Origin: Dechloromonas denitrificans
GTDB taxonomy: Bacteria > Pseudomonadota > Gammaproteobacteria > Burkholderiales > Rhodocyclaceae
Assembly (NCBI RefSeq): GCF_020510665.1
Contig: NZ_CP075187.1
Coordinates: 2,735,001 to 2,799,000 of the forward strand
Reading direction: 5' to 3'
Length of the DNA stretch: 64,000 nt
Part shown: positions 28,008 through 37,133 of the stretch, in pieces
Position numbering within the stretch: position 1 is the stretch's first letter
How the letters are laid out: every line of letters starts with the position of its first letter
Translations under genes and position numbers: made by a program
The notes under the pieces: generated by a model
Databases searched by the model: none
What the model was told of the DNA's origin: nothing
The model's input: only the letters and a program-made list of their open reading frames with translations

Positions 28008-29207
28008 ATGCGATTTGCCGACGCTCTCCACCTGGCGGTTCGCGCGATTAGCGCCCAACGCCTGCGCAGCTTCCTGACCTTGCTCGGCATTGCTGTCGGG
28101 ATTGCGGCGGTGATCCTGCTCACCTCGATCGGCGAAGGCATTCACCGCTTCGTGCTCGGTGAATTCACCCAATTCGGGACCAATGTCATTTCCATTTCGC
28201 CGGGCAAAACGAAAACCGGCGGATCGACCTCCGGCTTGCCATCAAGCGCTAGGCCATTGACCCTCGACGATGCCCGCTCGCTCGAACGACTGCCGCACAT
28301 TCTGGCCGTCACGCCCAATGTCCGGGGCAATGCCGAAGTAGTGGGCAATGGACGAACGCGACGGACGCTGGTCTATGGCGTCAATGCCAAATTACCGCAA
28401 ATCTTCCGGTCGACCGTGCAAAGCGGCCAATTCCTGCCCGATGATGATGAACGGAGCGCCCGTGCCTTCGTCGTCCTCGGCAGCAAGTTGAAAAACGAAT
28501 TATTCGGCAGCGAGAATCCGCTGGGCCAGCGCCTGCGCATCGGCGGCCTGCACTTTCGCATCATCGGGGTAATGGCCCCGAAAGGGCAGTTTCTCGGCAT
28601 CGACCTTGACGATACCGCCTTCATCCCGACCGTTCGCGCCCAGGAACTGTTCAACCGCGAAGGCGTCGACGAGATCAATATCGCTACAGAGGAAGGCATT
28701 GCGTCGGCCCGGATTGGCAGCGGCATCAAGACGCATCTGCTGGCACGCCATGGGCGCGAAGATTTCACGATCACCTCCCAGGAAGAGATGCTCAAGACGC
28801 TGTCCAACATCCTGAACGTCCTGACCATGGCCGTCGGCGCGCTGGGCGGCATTTCGCTGCTGGTCGGCGGCGTCGGCATCGTGACTATCATGACCATTGC
28901 CGTCAGCGAACGGACAAGTGAAATCGGCCTGCTGGTTGCGCTCGGCGCCCGGCGAAGAACCATCTTGCTGCTTTTTCTCGGCGAAGCCGTGGCGCTCTCG
29001 GCGATTGGTGGCGGTTTTGGCCTACTGCTCGGCATCGGTCTGGCCCAGGCGATTCACTTCGCCCTGCCCGCCCTGCCGGTGCACACCCCGCTCAGCTTCG
29101 TGCTGCTCGCCGAAGCCGTGGCAATCGCCATCGGCCTGGCAACCGGCGTCCTCCCAGCCCGACGCGCAGCTCGACTCGACCCGGTTGAAGCACTGCGGAC
29201 AGAATGA
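28008..29207 (+). CDS. ABC transporter permease, MacB/FtsX type (second subunit)
   Basis: 399 residues with the same plan as its neighbour: TM1 (AISAQRLRSFLTLLGIAVGIAAVILLTSIGEG), periplasmic PCD domain, three C-terminal TMs and the ending LPARRAARLDPVEALRTE. The two permeases are clearly paralogous but diverged in the periplasmic domain, fitting a heterodimer. It starts 2 bp after the first permease, as last gene of the exporter operon. Substrate unknown (macrolide, peptide or lipid are possible). Confidence 0.9.
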   Translation: MRFADALHLAVRAISAQRLRSFLTLLGIAVGIAAVILLTSIGEGIHRFVLGEFTQFGTNVISISPGKTKTGGSTSGLPSSARPLTLDDARSLERLPHILAVTPNVRGNAEVVGNGRTRRTLVYGVNAKLPQIFRSTVQSGQFLPDDDERSARAFVVLGSKLKNELFGSENPLGQRLRIGGLHFRIIGVMAPKGQFLGIDLDDTAFIPTVRAQELFNREGVDEINIATEEGIASARIGSGIKTHLLARHGREDFTITSQEEMLKTLSNILNVLTMAVGALGGISLLVGGVGIVTIMTIAVSERTSEIGLLVALGARRRTILLLFLGEAVALSAIGGGFGLLLGIGLAQAIHFALPALPVHTPLSFVLLAEAVAIAIGLATGVLPARRAARLDPVEALRTE

Positions 29208-29254
29208 CGTGGTAAAGTTCCGGGCATAATTTTCATAACCCCGAGGAAACAGCA

Positions 29255-29674
29255 ATGACGTATTACATCGAAGACCTGCAACCCGGCATGAGCCACACCA
29301 TGGGCAAAACGATCACCGACGCCGATATCGTTCTGTTCGCTGGCGTTTCAACCGACACCAACGCCGTGCACCTGGACGAAGAGTTCGGCAAGAGCACCCC
29401 GTTCGGTGGCCGCATTGCCCACGGCATGCTGTCCGCCAGCTTCATTTCCGCTGTCCTCGGCGCCCATTTGCCCGGCCCCGGCACCATTTACCTGGCCCAG
29501 AGCCTGAAATTCAAGGCCCCGGTTCGCCCCGGCGACACCGTCAAGACCACGGTCACCGTCAAGGAAGTGATCGCTGCCAAGAAGCGCGTCATTCTCGACA
29601 CCATCTGCAAGGTTGGCGAAACCGTCGTGATCGAAGGCGAAGCCACCATCATGATCGGCAACAAGCCGGCCTGA
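29255..29674 (+). CDS. MaoC-like hot-dog hydratase, PhaJ-type (R)-enoyl-CoA hydratase candidate
   Basis: 139 residues, a single MaoC hot-dog domain: SHTMGKTITDADIVLFAGVSTDTNAVHLDEEF and GGRIAHGMLSASFISAVLG, with the Asp/His catalytic pair of R-specific hydratases (D in STDTNAVH, H in AHGM). PhaJ enzymes feed (R)-3-hydroxyacyl-CoA from beta-oxidation into PHA, which fits the two phasins in this window, but a phaJ role is inference. Ribosome-binding site GAGGAAA; terminator downstream. Confidence 0.83.
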   Translation: MTYYIEDLQPGMSHTMGKTITDADIVLFAGVSTDTNAVHLDEEFGKSTPFGGRIAHGMLSASFISAVLGAHLPGPGTIYLAQSLKFKAPVRPGDTVKTTVTVKEVIAAKKRVILDTICKVGETVVIEGEATIMIGNKPA

Positions 29675-29692
29675 GCCTGATTTTCGGCCAAG

Positions 29693-29724
29693 AAAAAGCC
29701 CGGTACGATGACCGGGCTTTTTTT
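29693..29724. terminator. Bidirectional intrinsic terminator
   Basis: AAAAAGCCCGGT / ACCGGGCTTTTT, 12-bp stem with a 6-nt loop, A-run on one side and T-run on the other. It serves the convergent maoC-like and pseudouridine synthase genes. Confidence 0.92.
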
Positions 29725-29738
29725 CGTCTGACGGCGGA

Positions 29739-30779
29739 CTAGAAAGCTTCGTCAGCCCGCAGGAAACGCCATTGCCCCTGTTCCAGGTCGCCCAGCCGGA
29801 CACGGCCGATACGCACCCGCTTCAAGCCGATGACACGCAAGCCGACCAGTTCGCACATGCGACGAATCTGGCGCTTCTTGCCTTCCTTCAGGATGAAGTG
29901 CAACTGATCTTCATTCAGTTGCTTGACGCGCGCCGGGCGCAAGGGCTTGTCATCCAGCTCCAGGCCGTGATTAAGCAACGCCAGGCCATTCGGAATCAAC
30001 TCGCCGCTGACACGGACCAGATATTCCTTTTCAACCGTGCTTTCATCGCCAATCAGTTTCTTGGCGACACGGCCATCCTGAGTCAGGACCAGCAACCCCG
30101 TCGAGTCGATATCCAGACGACCAGCCGGCGCCAGGCCACGCAGCATCCACGGCTTGAATTCCGGATCGCCCGACTGGACAAGCTGGGTTTCCAGCGAAAT
30201 CAGCGTCACCGCCGGCGTACTGCCCGGCTCGGGCTGGCCGGACACATAACCGACCGGCTTGTTGATCAGGATCGTCACCTGCTTGGCCTGATCAGCCTTG
30301 GCTTCCTTGGAAATGGCGATTTCAGCATCCGGCCCGATACGCGAACCGAGTTCGCTGATCTGCTGGCCATTGACGAAAACCCAGCCACGCTCGATCCACA
30401 AATCAGCCTCACGGCGCGAACACATGCCACGCTCGGACATTACCTTGGACAAGCGGACACCCGTCGGCGCCTCGCCAGGCGGCAACTCGGGACGCGGCGC
30501 CTTGACCGGGACATCCTTGACCGGTGCGATTTTTGCGGTCGACTGCGCAGCCGGGGCTTTTTTCACCGGCCCGCGCGACGGCGTACGAACCACCGGCGAA
30601 CGATTCACCGTCAAAGTACCGGTTGGCGGCACACGCGGCGCCTCTGCCTTGGCCTCAGGCGCAGGGCGTGACCGGGCAGCAGGACGCTCCGCCGGCTTTT
30701 CGGCCGGAGAACCAGCGTCGACCGCAGCACCCGGCTTGCGCCACTTGGCCCACGGGTCGTCCTTGTTGAAATCGCTCAT
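29739..30779 (-). CDS. 23S rRNA pseudouridine synthase, RluF/RluB family
   Basis: 346 residues. An unusual ~105-residue Ala/Pro/Lys-rich, probably disordered N-terminus ([12 protein letters not shown]...) precedes an S4 RNA-binding domain ([30 protein letters not shown]) and the catalytic domain with the RsuA-type motif [14 protein letters not shown] (nucleophilic Asp) and [13 protein letters not shown]. The last motif favours RluF/RluB over RsuA; the exact target U is not decidable. Its ATG overlaps the stop of the FKBP gene (ATGA). Confidence 0.87.
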   Translation of the reverse strand: MSDFNKDDPWAKWRKPGAAVDAGSPAEKPAERPAARSRPAPEAKAEAPRVPPTGTLTVNRSPVVRTPSRGPVKKAPAAQSTAKIAPVKDVPVKAPRPELPPGEAPTGVRLSKVMSERGMCSRREADLWIERGWVFVNGQQISELGSRIGPDAEIAISKEAKADQAKQVTILINKPVGYVSGQPEPGSTPAVTLISLETQLVQSGDPEFKPWMLRGLAPAGRLDIDSTGLLVLTQDGRVAKKLIGDESTVEKEYLVRVSGELIPNGLALLNHGLELDDKPLRPARVKQLNEDQLHFILKEGKKRQIRRMCELVGLRVIGLKRVRIGRVRLGDLEQGQWRFLRADEAF

Positions 30780-31120
30780 TGGACAGCGAGGAGTTCAACC
30801 TCGAAGACCAGCGTTGCATTCGGCGGGATAACGCCACCCGCGCCGCGCGGACCGTAACCCAGTTCGGACGGGATAGTCAGCTTGCGCGTACCGCCGACTT
30901 TCATGCCCTGGACACCTTCGTCCCAGCCGGCGATCACGTGACGCATACCGAGCGGAAACTGGAAAGGATCGGCACGATCCTTCGAGGAGTCGAACTTGCT
31001 GCCATCGGTCAGCCAGCCGGTGTAATGGACGGTCACGTAATTGCCGACCGTGGCTTCCGTACCTTCGCCAACAACGGTGTCTTCATAAACAAGGCCGGAG
31101 GCCGTGGTGATTTCAGCCAT
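30776..31120 (-). CDS. FKBP-type peptidyl-prolyl cis-trans isomerase
   Basis: 114 residues, one cytoplasmic FKBP domain: [54 protein letters not shown] and [11 protein letters not shown]. The active-site aromatic set looks complete. ATG 31120 is chosen over the upstream frame because AAAGGAGC stands before it. It is translationally coupled to the RluF-like gene and divergent from rplU. Confidence 0.93.
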   Translation of the reverse strand: MAEITTASGLVYEDTVVGEGTEATVGNYVTVHYTGWLTDGSKFDSSKDRADPFQFPLGMRHVIAGWDEGVQGMKVGGTRKLTIPSELGYGPRGAGGVIPPNATLVFEVELLAVQ

Positions 31121-31173
31121 GAATAGCTCCTTTTGCAAAGACGAAAAGTCTACCACAAGGCAAAGACAAGGCT

Positions 31174-31201
31174 TTGACTTCGCTGCACTTTTCCGTATAA
31201 T
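31174..31201 (+). promoter_or_regulatory. sigma70 promoter of rplU-rpmA
   Basis: -35 TTGACT (31174-31179), 16-nt spacer, -10 TATAAT (31196-31201), followed by GCGCGG, a GC-rich discriminator typical of growth-rate-controlled promoters. Lies 48 bp before the rplU ATG. Confidence 0.85.
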
Positions 31202-31248
31202 GCGCGGTTCTTTGTAGCACCTTTTGTATTATTTTCGGAGTCCAACCC

Positions 31249-31560
31249 ATGTATGCGGTCATAAAAACCGGCGGTAAGCAGTATCGCGTTACCAACGGTC
31301 TAAAACTTAAAGTAGAACAGATACCGGCAGACGTTGGCGCAGAAGTTACCCTTGACCAGGTCCTCATGGCAGGCGAAGGCGAGTCGGTAAAGATCGGCGC
31401 TCCCTTCCTTGCTGGCGCCACCGTTAAGGCAACCGTGATTTCCCACGGCCGCCACGACAAGGTCAAGATCTTCAAGATGCGTCGTCGTAAGCACTACCAG
31501 AAGCATCAAGGCCATCGTCAGAACTACACCGAATTGCGCATCGACGCGATCGCGGCCTAA
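31249..31560 (+). CDS. rplU: 50S ribosomal protein L21
   Basis: 103 residues, exact family length: [14 protein letters not shown] at the start and [23 protein letters not shown] near the end. It binds 23S rRNA near L20. Start of the rplU-rpmA-(obgE) cluster behind a strong promoter. Confidence 0.98.
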   Translation: MYAVIKTGGKQYRVTNGLKLKVEQIPADVGAEVTLDQVLMAGEGESVKIGAPFLAGATVKATVISHGRHDKVKIFKMRRRKHYQKHQGHRQNYTELRIDAIAA

Positions 31561-31577
31561 GTTCAAGGAGCTAATAA

Positions 31578-31841
31578 ATGGCACACAAAAAAGCTGGCGG
31601 CAGTTCACGTAACGGCCGCGACTCACAAGCCCAACGACTGGGCGTCAAGCGCTACGGCGGTCAATTCGTCCTGGCTGGCAACATCATTGTTCGCCAGCGT
31701 GGCACCGAATTTCACCCGGGCGAAAACGTTGGCTGCGGCAAGGATCACACCCTGTTCGCACTCAAGGATGGCGTGATTCAGTTCTCCATCAAGGGCTTGA
31801 AAAAGCGCCGCGTGGTGACCATCGTTCCGGCCGCCGAATAA
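31578..31841 (+). CDS. rpmA: 50S ribosomal protein L27
   Basis: 87 residues beginning [16 protein letters not shown], the conserved N-terminal tail that reaches the peptidyl-transferase centre. There is no N-terminal pre-peptide of the Firmicutes type. Seventeen bases after rplU, with a GGAG ribosome-binding site. Confidence 0.98.
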   Translation: MAHKKAGGSSRNGRDSQAQRLGVKRYGGQFVLAGNIIVRQRGTEFHPGENVGCGKDHTLFALKDGVIQFSIKGLKKRRVVTIVPAAE

Positions 31842-33083
<1,242 letters not shown>

Positions 33084-33095
33084 CACAGACTCACC

Positions 33096-34217
33096 ATGCA
33101 CACCACTCGCCTCGCCTCCGCCAAACGCCTCGTCGTCAAAGTCGGCTCCGCCCTGGTCACCAACAATGGCGCAGGACTCGATCTTGCCGCCATCGATGAC
33201 TGGGCACGCCAGATCAGCGTACTGCGCCAGCAAGGCAAGGAAGTTGTACTGGTTTCCTCCGGCGCAATCGCCTGCGGCATGCAGCGTCTCGGCTGGAACA
33301 AGCGCCCGAAATCAGTGCACGAACTGCAAGCCGCCGCAGCGGTTGGCCAAATGGGTCTGGTTCAAGTCTACGAAGGCGCATTTTCGAAATACGGCCTGCA
33401 AACCGCCCAGATCCTCCTTACCCACGACGACCTGGCCGATCGCAAACGCTACCTGAACGCTCGCTCGACACTGACCACACTCCTTGAGCTTGGCGTCATC
33501 CCGATCATCAACGAAAACGATACCGTCGTCACCGACGAGATCAAATTCGGCGACAACGACACACTGGGCGCGCTGGTCGCCAACCTGATCGAAGCCGAAG
33601 CCTTGATCATCCTGACCGACCAGATCGGCCTCTTTACCGCCGACCCGCGCAAAGACCCGAATGCCACACTGATCAGCGAAGCCACCGCCGGCGACGAAGC
33701 ACTCGAAAGCATGGCTGGCGGCGCCGGCACGTCAATCGGCAAAGGCGGCATGATTACCAAGGTAATCGCCGCCAAGCGCGCCGCCCGCAGCGGCGCGCAC
33801 ACCGCTATTGCCAGCGGACGCGAAAGCAACCCGATCATTCGCCTGGCCAACGGCGACCCGGTTGGCACACTGCTCGTCTCGCAGACTCAACCCCTTGCAG
33901 CACGCAAACAATGGCTGGCCGACCACTTGCAACTTGCCGGACGCCTGTTACTTGACGATGGCGCGGTCAACGCCCTGAAATCGGGAAAAAGCTTGCTGCC
34001 AATCGGCGTGATCGCCGCCGAAGGGGACTTTGAGCGCGGCGCAGCAGTCGCCTGCATCAGCCCAGAAGGCCATGAAATTGCACGCGGCCTGAGCAACTAC
34101 GGCAGCGGTGAAGCAAGACTCATTGCGCGCAAATCAACGCCCGAAATAGAAGACCTGCTGGGCTATGTTGATGAGCCGGAGATTATCCATCGCGACAATC
34201 TGATTCTCGTCGACTAA
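33096..34217 (+). CDS. proB: Glutamate 5-kinase
   Basis: 373 residues. Amino-acid kinase domain ([61 protein letters not shown]) and a C-terminal PUA domain (~280-370). It phosphorylates glutamate, the first and feedback-controlled step of proline synthesis. proA is not adjacent. Two insertion sequences now lie between its stop codon and the remains of its terminator. Confidence 0.97.
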   Translation: MHTTRLASAKRLVVKVGSALVTNNGAGLDLAAIDDWARQISVLRQQGKEVVLVSSGAIACGMQRLGWNKRPKSVHELQAAAAVGQMGLVQVYEGAFSKYGLQTAQILLTHDDLADRKRYLNARSTLTTLLELGVIPIINENDTVVTDEIKFGDNDTLGALVANLIEAEALIILTDQIGLFTADPRKDPNATLISEATAGDEALESMAGGAGTSIGKGGMITKVIAAKRAARSGAHTAIASGRESNPIIRLANGDPVGTLLVSQTQPLAARKQWLADHLQLAGRLLLDDGAVNALKSGKSLLPIGVIAAEGDFERGAAVACISPEGHEIARGLSNYGSGEARLIARKSTPEIEDLLGYVDEPEIIHRDNLILVD

Positions 34218-34272
34218 GCCGGTTTGACCCGTCCTAATCTAGGTTGACACCTGTTGCGACGGATTGGCCAGC

Positions 34273-35088
34273 TTAATTGCTGGCCTTCAAAGACGCCCGA
34301 TGAACCTCATCGGGCGTCTTCAATTGTAGCGAGAAATGCGGTCTCTCCTGGTTGTAGATGGCGATGGATTGACTGACCATGCGGCGTGCCTGATCGAGAT
34401 CGTCGGGCTGCTGGAGTAGAAACTCCTGCTTGAGAATGCCATTAACCCGCTCTGCCAAGGCGTTCTGATAGCAATCATAGCCGTCCGTCATTGAGCAGAT
34501 CACCCCGTGTTTCTGATGAATAGCTTGGTACTCATTGGCGCAGTATTGGACTCCACGGTCTGAATGATGGATCAGCAGCCCATTTCCCTGACGCCCCTTT
34601 AACGCCATCTTCAAAGCCTGGCTCACCTCAGTCGTGTGCAGGCGGTCATGGACGTGGTAACCCACAATCTTGCGTGAATAGGCATCGGTAATCAGACTCA
34701 GATAGGCACTGCGCTCACGGGTAGGCAAATAGGTGATATCGGCAACCCAAACCTGCTCGCTCGCCTCGGCGCTAACCTGATCCGGTCCCGCTTTCAGCAA
34801 ATTGGGATGGCGCCGGAAATGGTGGTGGCTGTCGGTCGTCTTGTGATACGCCCGCTTGGTTGGCACCAACAGGCGATTCCAACGCAACAGATCGAACAAG
34901 GCATCGCGCCCAAGGCCACGCCCTTCGGCCGCTAGCGTCGGGCCAAGCAGGTGATGTAGCTTGCGCGTCCCCAGTCTGGGCTGATGCAAGCGCTTGGCCT
35001 TTACCAACTCAAGAGCCCGTTCGTACTTGACCTCATCGTGCGCTCGACGCTGCTGCCACTGGTAATGTGCCTGCCGGCTGATGCCCAT
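34273..35088 (-). CDS. IS3-family transposase OrfB (catalytic part)
   Basis: 271 residues from its own ATG, but normally made as an OrfAB fusion. An integrase-core DDE triad is visible: Asp in VWVADITYL, Asp in IHHSDRGVQY and Glu in NALAERVNGILKQEF. An N-terminal HTH_21-like segment (GTRKLHHLLGPTLAAEGRGLGRDALFDLL) is present. The upstream -1 frame is open through VEGLSVSRACHYMGISRQAHYQW, matching IS150-type proteins. Confidence 0.93.
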   Translation of the reverse strand: MGISRQAHYQWQQRRAHDEVKYERALELVKAKRLHQPRLGTRKLHHLLGPTLAAEGRGLGRDALFDLLRWNRLLVPTKRAYHKTTDSHHHFRRHPNLLKAGPDQVSAEASEQVWVADITYLPTRERSAYLSLITDAYSRKIVGYHVHDRLHTTEVSQALKMALKGRQGNGLLIHHSDRGVQYCANEYQAIHQKHGVICSMTDGYDCYQNALAERVNGILKQEFLLQQPDDLDQARRMVSQSIAIYNQERPHFSLQLKTPDEVHRASLKASN

Positions 35089-35111
35089 ATAGTGGCAAGC
35101 CCTCGATACAC

Positions 35112-35516
35112 TCAGTCCTTCGACGGACCTTTGCGTGAGGACTTGCCCACAGGCTTTTTTACAACGCGGACTCCGTAGTCTTTCTGCAAAACATCGATGA
35201 CCGCTTCGAAGAATTGGGATTTCTCTCGGGCTTCCTTGAGTTGGACTTCCAGCTCCTTGATCCGCTGTTCCGGCGTCTGGCCCTGGCTGCTCGCTGATGA
35301 TCGGGTTGGCTCACTCATGCGGCCGTATGATGCCATCGGCCCCCAGTTCTGGCGACCATGCTTGCGTAACCAAACCAAGACCGTCGATCTGCCCTGGATA
35401 CCGTAACGCTGCTGGGCTTGCTTGTAGCTCAGTTCGCCTTTTTCTACCTGCTCAACAACGGCCCGTTTAAAAGCCAGCGTGTAGTCTCGCTGTGTCCTCT
35501 TAACCCCTGACTCCAT
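35112..35516 (-). CDS. IS3-family transposase OrfA (DNA-binding part)
   Basis: 134 residues. A helix-turn-helix (YTLAFKRAVVEQVEKGELSYKQAQQRYGIQGRSTVLVWLRKHG) recognises the IS ends. A leucine-zipper-like coiled coil (QRIKELEVQLKEAREKSQFFEAVIDVL) mediates multimerisation. The last codons contain the A-AAA-AAG slippery heptamer. Confidence 0.92.
   Translation of the reverse strand: MESGVKRTQRDYTLAFKRAVVEQVEKGELSYKQAQQRYGIQGRSTVLVWLRKHGRQNWGPMASYGRMSEPTRSSASSQGQTPEQRIKELEVQLKEAREKSQFFEAVIDVLQKDYGVRVVKKPVGKSSRKGPSKD
35154..35160 (-). other. Programmed -1 ribosomal frameshift site of the IS3-family element
   Basis: Minus strand A AAA AAG at 35160-35154, in the orfA reading phase (GTA AAA AAG). 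Slipping back one base enters the orfB phase, which is open with no stop down to the orfB ATG at 35088. This is the standard IS3-family way of making the OrfAB transposase. Confidence 0.88.
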
Positions 35517-35577
35517 CTGACTGCCCCTTTCGTTCTAGAAAAGGTGTCAACTTCATTCAGGACGGGTCAGTTTAATG

Positions 35578-35598
35578 AAAAAAGCCCCGGATAACCGG
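35578..35598 (+). terminator. Left half of the broken proB terminator
   Basis: AAAAAAGCCC plus the 12-bp target duplicate. Joined to 37024-37032 (GGCTTTTTT) without the IS, it rebuilds a perfect 13-bp hairpin, AAAAAAGCCCCGG-ATAA-CCGGGGCTTTTTT, the likely former proB terminator. In its present state only a 4-bp CCGG stem remains here. Confidence 0.82.
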
Positions 35599-37011
35599 TA
35601 ATGCCGTTCACTTAGGTGAGCGGCATTTTTCATTTTGGGGCTTGTGGACAGTTCGCCGAATGGTTAACGTGGCGAACGATGTTGTCCAGCCAGCTCTCCA
35701 TTACGACAGATGTCATGCCGACGATCGGATTCGATCGTCTGGCGGCTCATTTGCCGTATGAGTGGATTGAGCAGGCGCTCAGCGCGCATGGGGTGGCGAG
35801 TGTTCGCCGCCGTCGTTTGCCGGCGGAGCAAGTGGTCTGGCTGGTGATCGCCCTGGCGTTGTTTCGTCGCCAGTCGATGGAAGAAGTACTCAGCACCCTG
35901 GATCTGGCCTTGCCCGACACCCGAATCGAGGCGGTCTGCAAGAGTGCGATCACGCAGGCGCGGGCTCGCCTTGGCCAAGCCCCGCTGCAATGGTTGTTCG
36001 AGCAAACGGCCCAAGCCTGGTGCGCACAGGAGAAGGTCGCGAATCAGTGGAAGGGACTTTCGCTATGGGCGGTCGATGGCACCACCTTTCGGGTGCCGGA
36101 CAGCCCCGAGAACCGCGAATTCTTTGGTGCCCAACGCTACGCCAGCGGCAAAGTGGCCTCCTATCCTCAGGTGCGTGCCGTCAGCCTGACGGCACTGCCC
36201 ACCCATCTGGTCTCGGCCATCGAGTTTGGCCAATACGGCCAGAACGAAATGCTTTACGCCAAGGCGCTGATCGGTCGGATCGAGGACCATTCCCTGACCG
36301 TCTTCGACAAGGGCTTTGTTTCTGCGGAAATATTGTTGGGCTTGAGTGCTGCGGGCACCGAGCGGCATTACCTGATCCCCGCCAAGTCCAACACGCAATA
36401 CGAAGTCCTGTCGGGAACGCCCGAGGATTGTCGGGTTCGTTTGCGTATATCTCCTCAAGCGCGCGTCAAGGTCCCTGATCTGCCCGAGGCCTGGGAGGCC
36501 CGTGCCATTCGAGTCGAGTCGGCCAATGGTCAAAGCCGGGTACTGCTGACCTCATTGTTCGATCGCCGCCGCTTCAAAGCGCAGGATCTGGCGGACTGCT
36601 ATCGCCGGCGCTGGGAAATTGAAACCAGCTACCGCGAGCTCAAGCAATCGATGCTGGGCGAAGCGCTGACCTTGCGCTCGCGTTTGCCCGAAGGGGTCAA
36701 TCAGGAAATCTGGGGGGCCTTAATTGCCTACAACCTGATCAGACTTGAAATCGCCAAGGCGGCCACTGAAGCGCGCGTCGCTCCGACCGATCTGAGCTTC
36801 CTGCGCGCACTGCACATCATCCAGCACGAACTGATCTGGGCGGCGGGAATGAGTCCGGGGAAACTGCCGTCCCATCTGGCGCGCCTGCGTTTGCAGTTGC
36901 AGATGGCTATCGTGGAAAAACGACGGGGGCGAAAATGCCCCCGTGTCGTCAAAGCCAGACCGGCTCGTTACGCCGTTCGTCACCTAAAAGAGCCTTAACT
37001 GAACTGCATTA
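35599..37011 (+). mobile_element. IS4-group insertion sequence, complete (1413 bp)
   Basis: Ends are inverted repeats TAATGCCGTTCACTTAG (35599-35615) and the complement of TAATGCAGTTCAGTTAA (36995-37011), 14 of 17 matching and very like the ends of E. coli IS4 (TAATGCCGATCAGTTAAGG, from memory). A 12-bp direct target duplication CCGGATAACCGG flanks it (35587-35598 and 37012-37023), in the 11-13 bp range of the IS4 group. The transposase gene is intact and its stop codon lies inside the right repeat. Confidence 0.93.
35679..36998 (+). CDS. IS4-family transposase
   Basis: 439 residues from ATG 35679; an upstream in-frame GTG at 35616 is less likely because E. coli IS4 transposase starts in the equivalent place. 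DDE residues: Asp in LWAVDGTTFRVPDSPEN, Asp in TVFDKGFVS, and Glu in the Y-R-E-K-type signature YRRRWEIETSYRELKQSM. An N-terminal IS4 domain (~10-100) and a basic C-terminus (KRRGRKCPRVVKARPARY) are present. No frameshift or stop is visible. Confidence 0.93.
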   Translation: MLSSQLSITTDVMPTIGFDRLAAHLPYEWIEQALSAHGVASVRRRRLPAEQVVWLVIALALFRRQSMEEVLSTLDLALPDTRIEAVCKSAITQARARLGQAPLQWLFEQTAQAWCAQEKVANQWKGLSLWAVDGTTFRVPDSPENREFFGAQRYASGKVASYPQVRAVSLTALPTHLVSAIEFGQYGQNEMLYAKALIGRIEDHSLTVFDKGFVSAEILLGLSAAGTERHYLIPAKSNTQYEVLSGTPEDCRVRLRISPQARVKVPDLPEAWEARAIRVESANGQSRVLLTSLFDRRRFKAQDLADCYRRRWEIETSYRELKQSMLGEALTLRSRLPEGVNQEIWGALIAYNLIRLEIAKAATEARVAPTDLSFLRALHIIQHELIWAAGMSPGKLPSHLARLRLQLQMAIVEKRRGRKCPRVVKARPARYAVRHLKEP

Positions 37012-37032
37012 CCGGATAACCGGGGCTTTTTT
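37012..37032 (+). terminator. Right half of the broken proB terminator
   Basis: Second copy of CCGGATAACCGG followed by GGCTTTTTT. This half keeps the T-run but has lost the long left arm, so it is probably a weak terminator for the IS4 transcript. Confidence 0.8.
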
Positions 37033-37085
37033 CGCCTGCAACCAGGAGGCCACCGACTCAAACACAACCTAGAACCACCAATAGA

Positions 37086-37107
37086 AAAGGGCGCCGAAGC
37101 GCCCTTT
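37086..37107 (-). terminator. Intrinsic terminator of the porin gene
   Basis: AAAGGGCGC / GCGCCCTTT stem with a 4-nt loop (CGAA on plus, TTCG on minus), 27 bases after the porin stop, followed on the minus strand by TTCTATT. Confidence 0.8.
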
Positions 37108-37133
37108 CTTTGCACTAACTGACTTGCGTCAGA

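Larger units (their letters stand above)
34225..35569 (-). mobile_element. IS3-family insertion sequence, complete (1345 bp)
   Basis: 28-bp terminal inverted repeats with 23 matches: left 34225-34252 begins TGACCCGTCCT, and right 35542-35569 is its near complement. The inner 10 bases (GTTGACACCT) also match. A 3-bp target duplication GTT flanks it (34222-34224 and 35570-35572). It holds orfA and orfB on the minus strand with a -1 frameshift signal. It lies just behind proB, in opposite orientation to it. All parts look intact, so it is probably active or recently active. Confidence 0.93.

Noticed and set aside
34225..37032. The two insertion sequences as one composite transposon
   Set aside because: The elements belong to different families, have separate ends and different target duplications, and carry no cargo between them.
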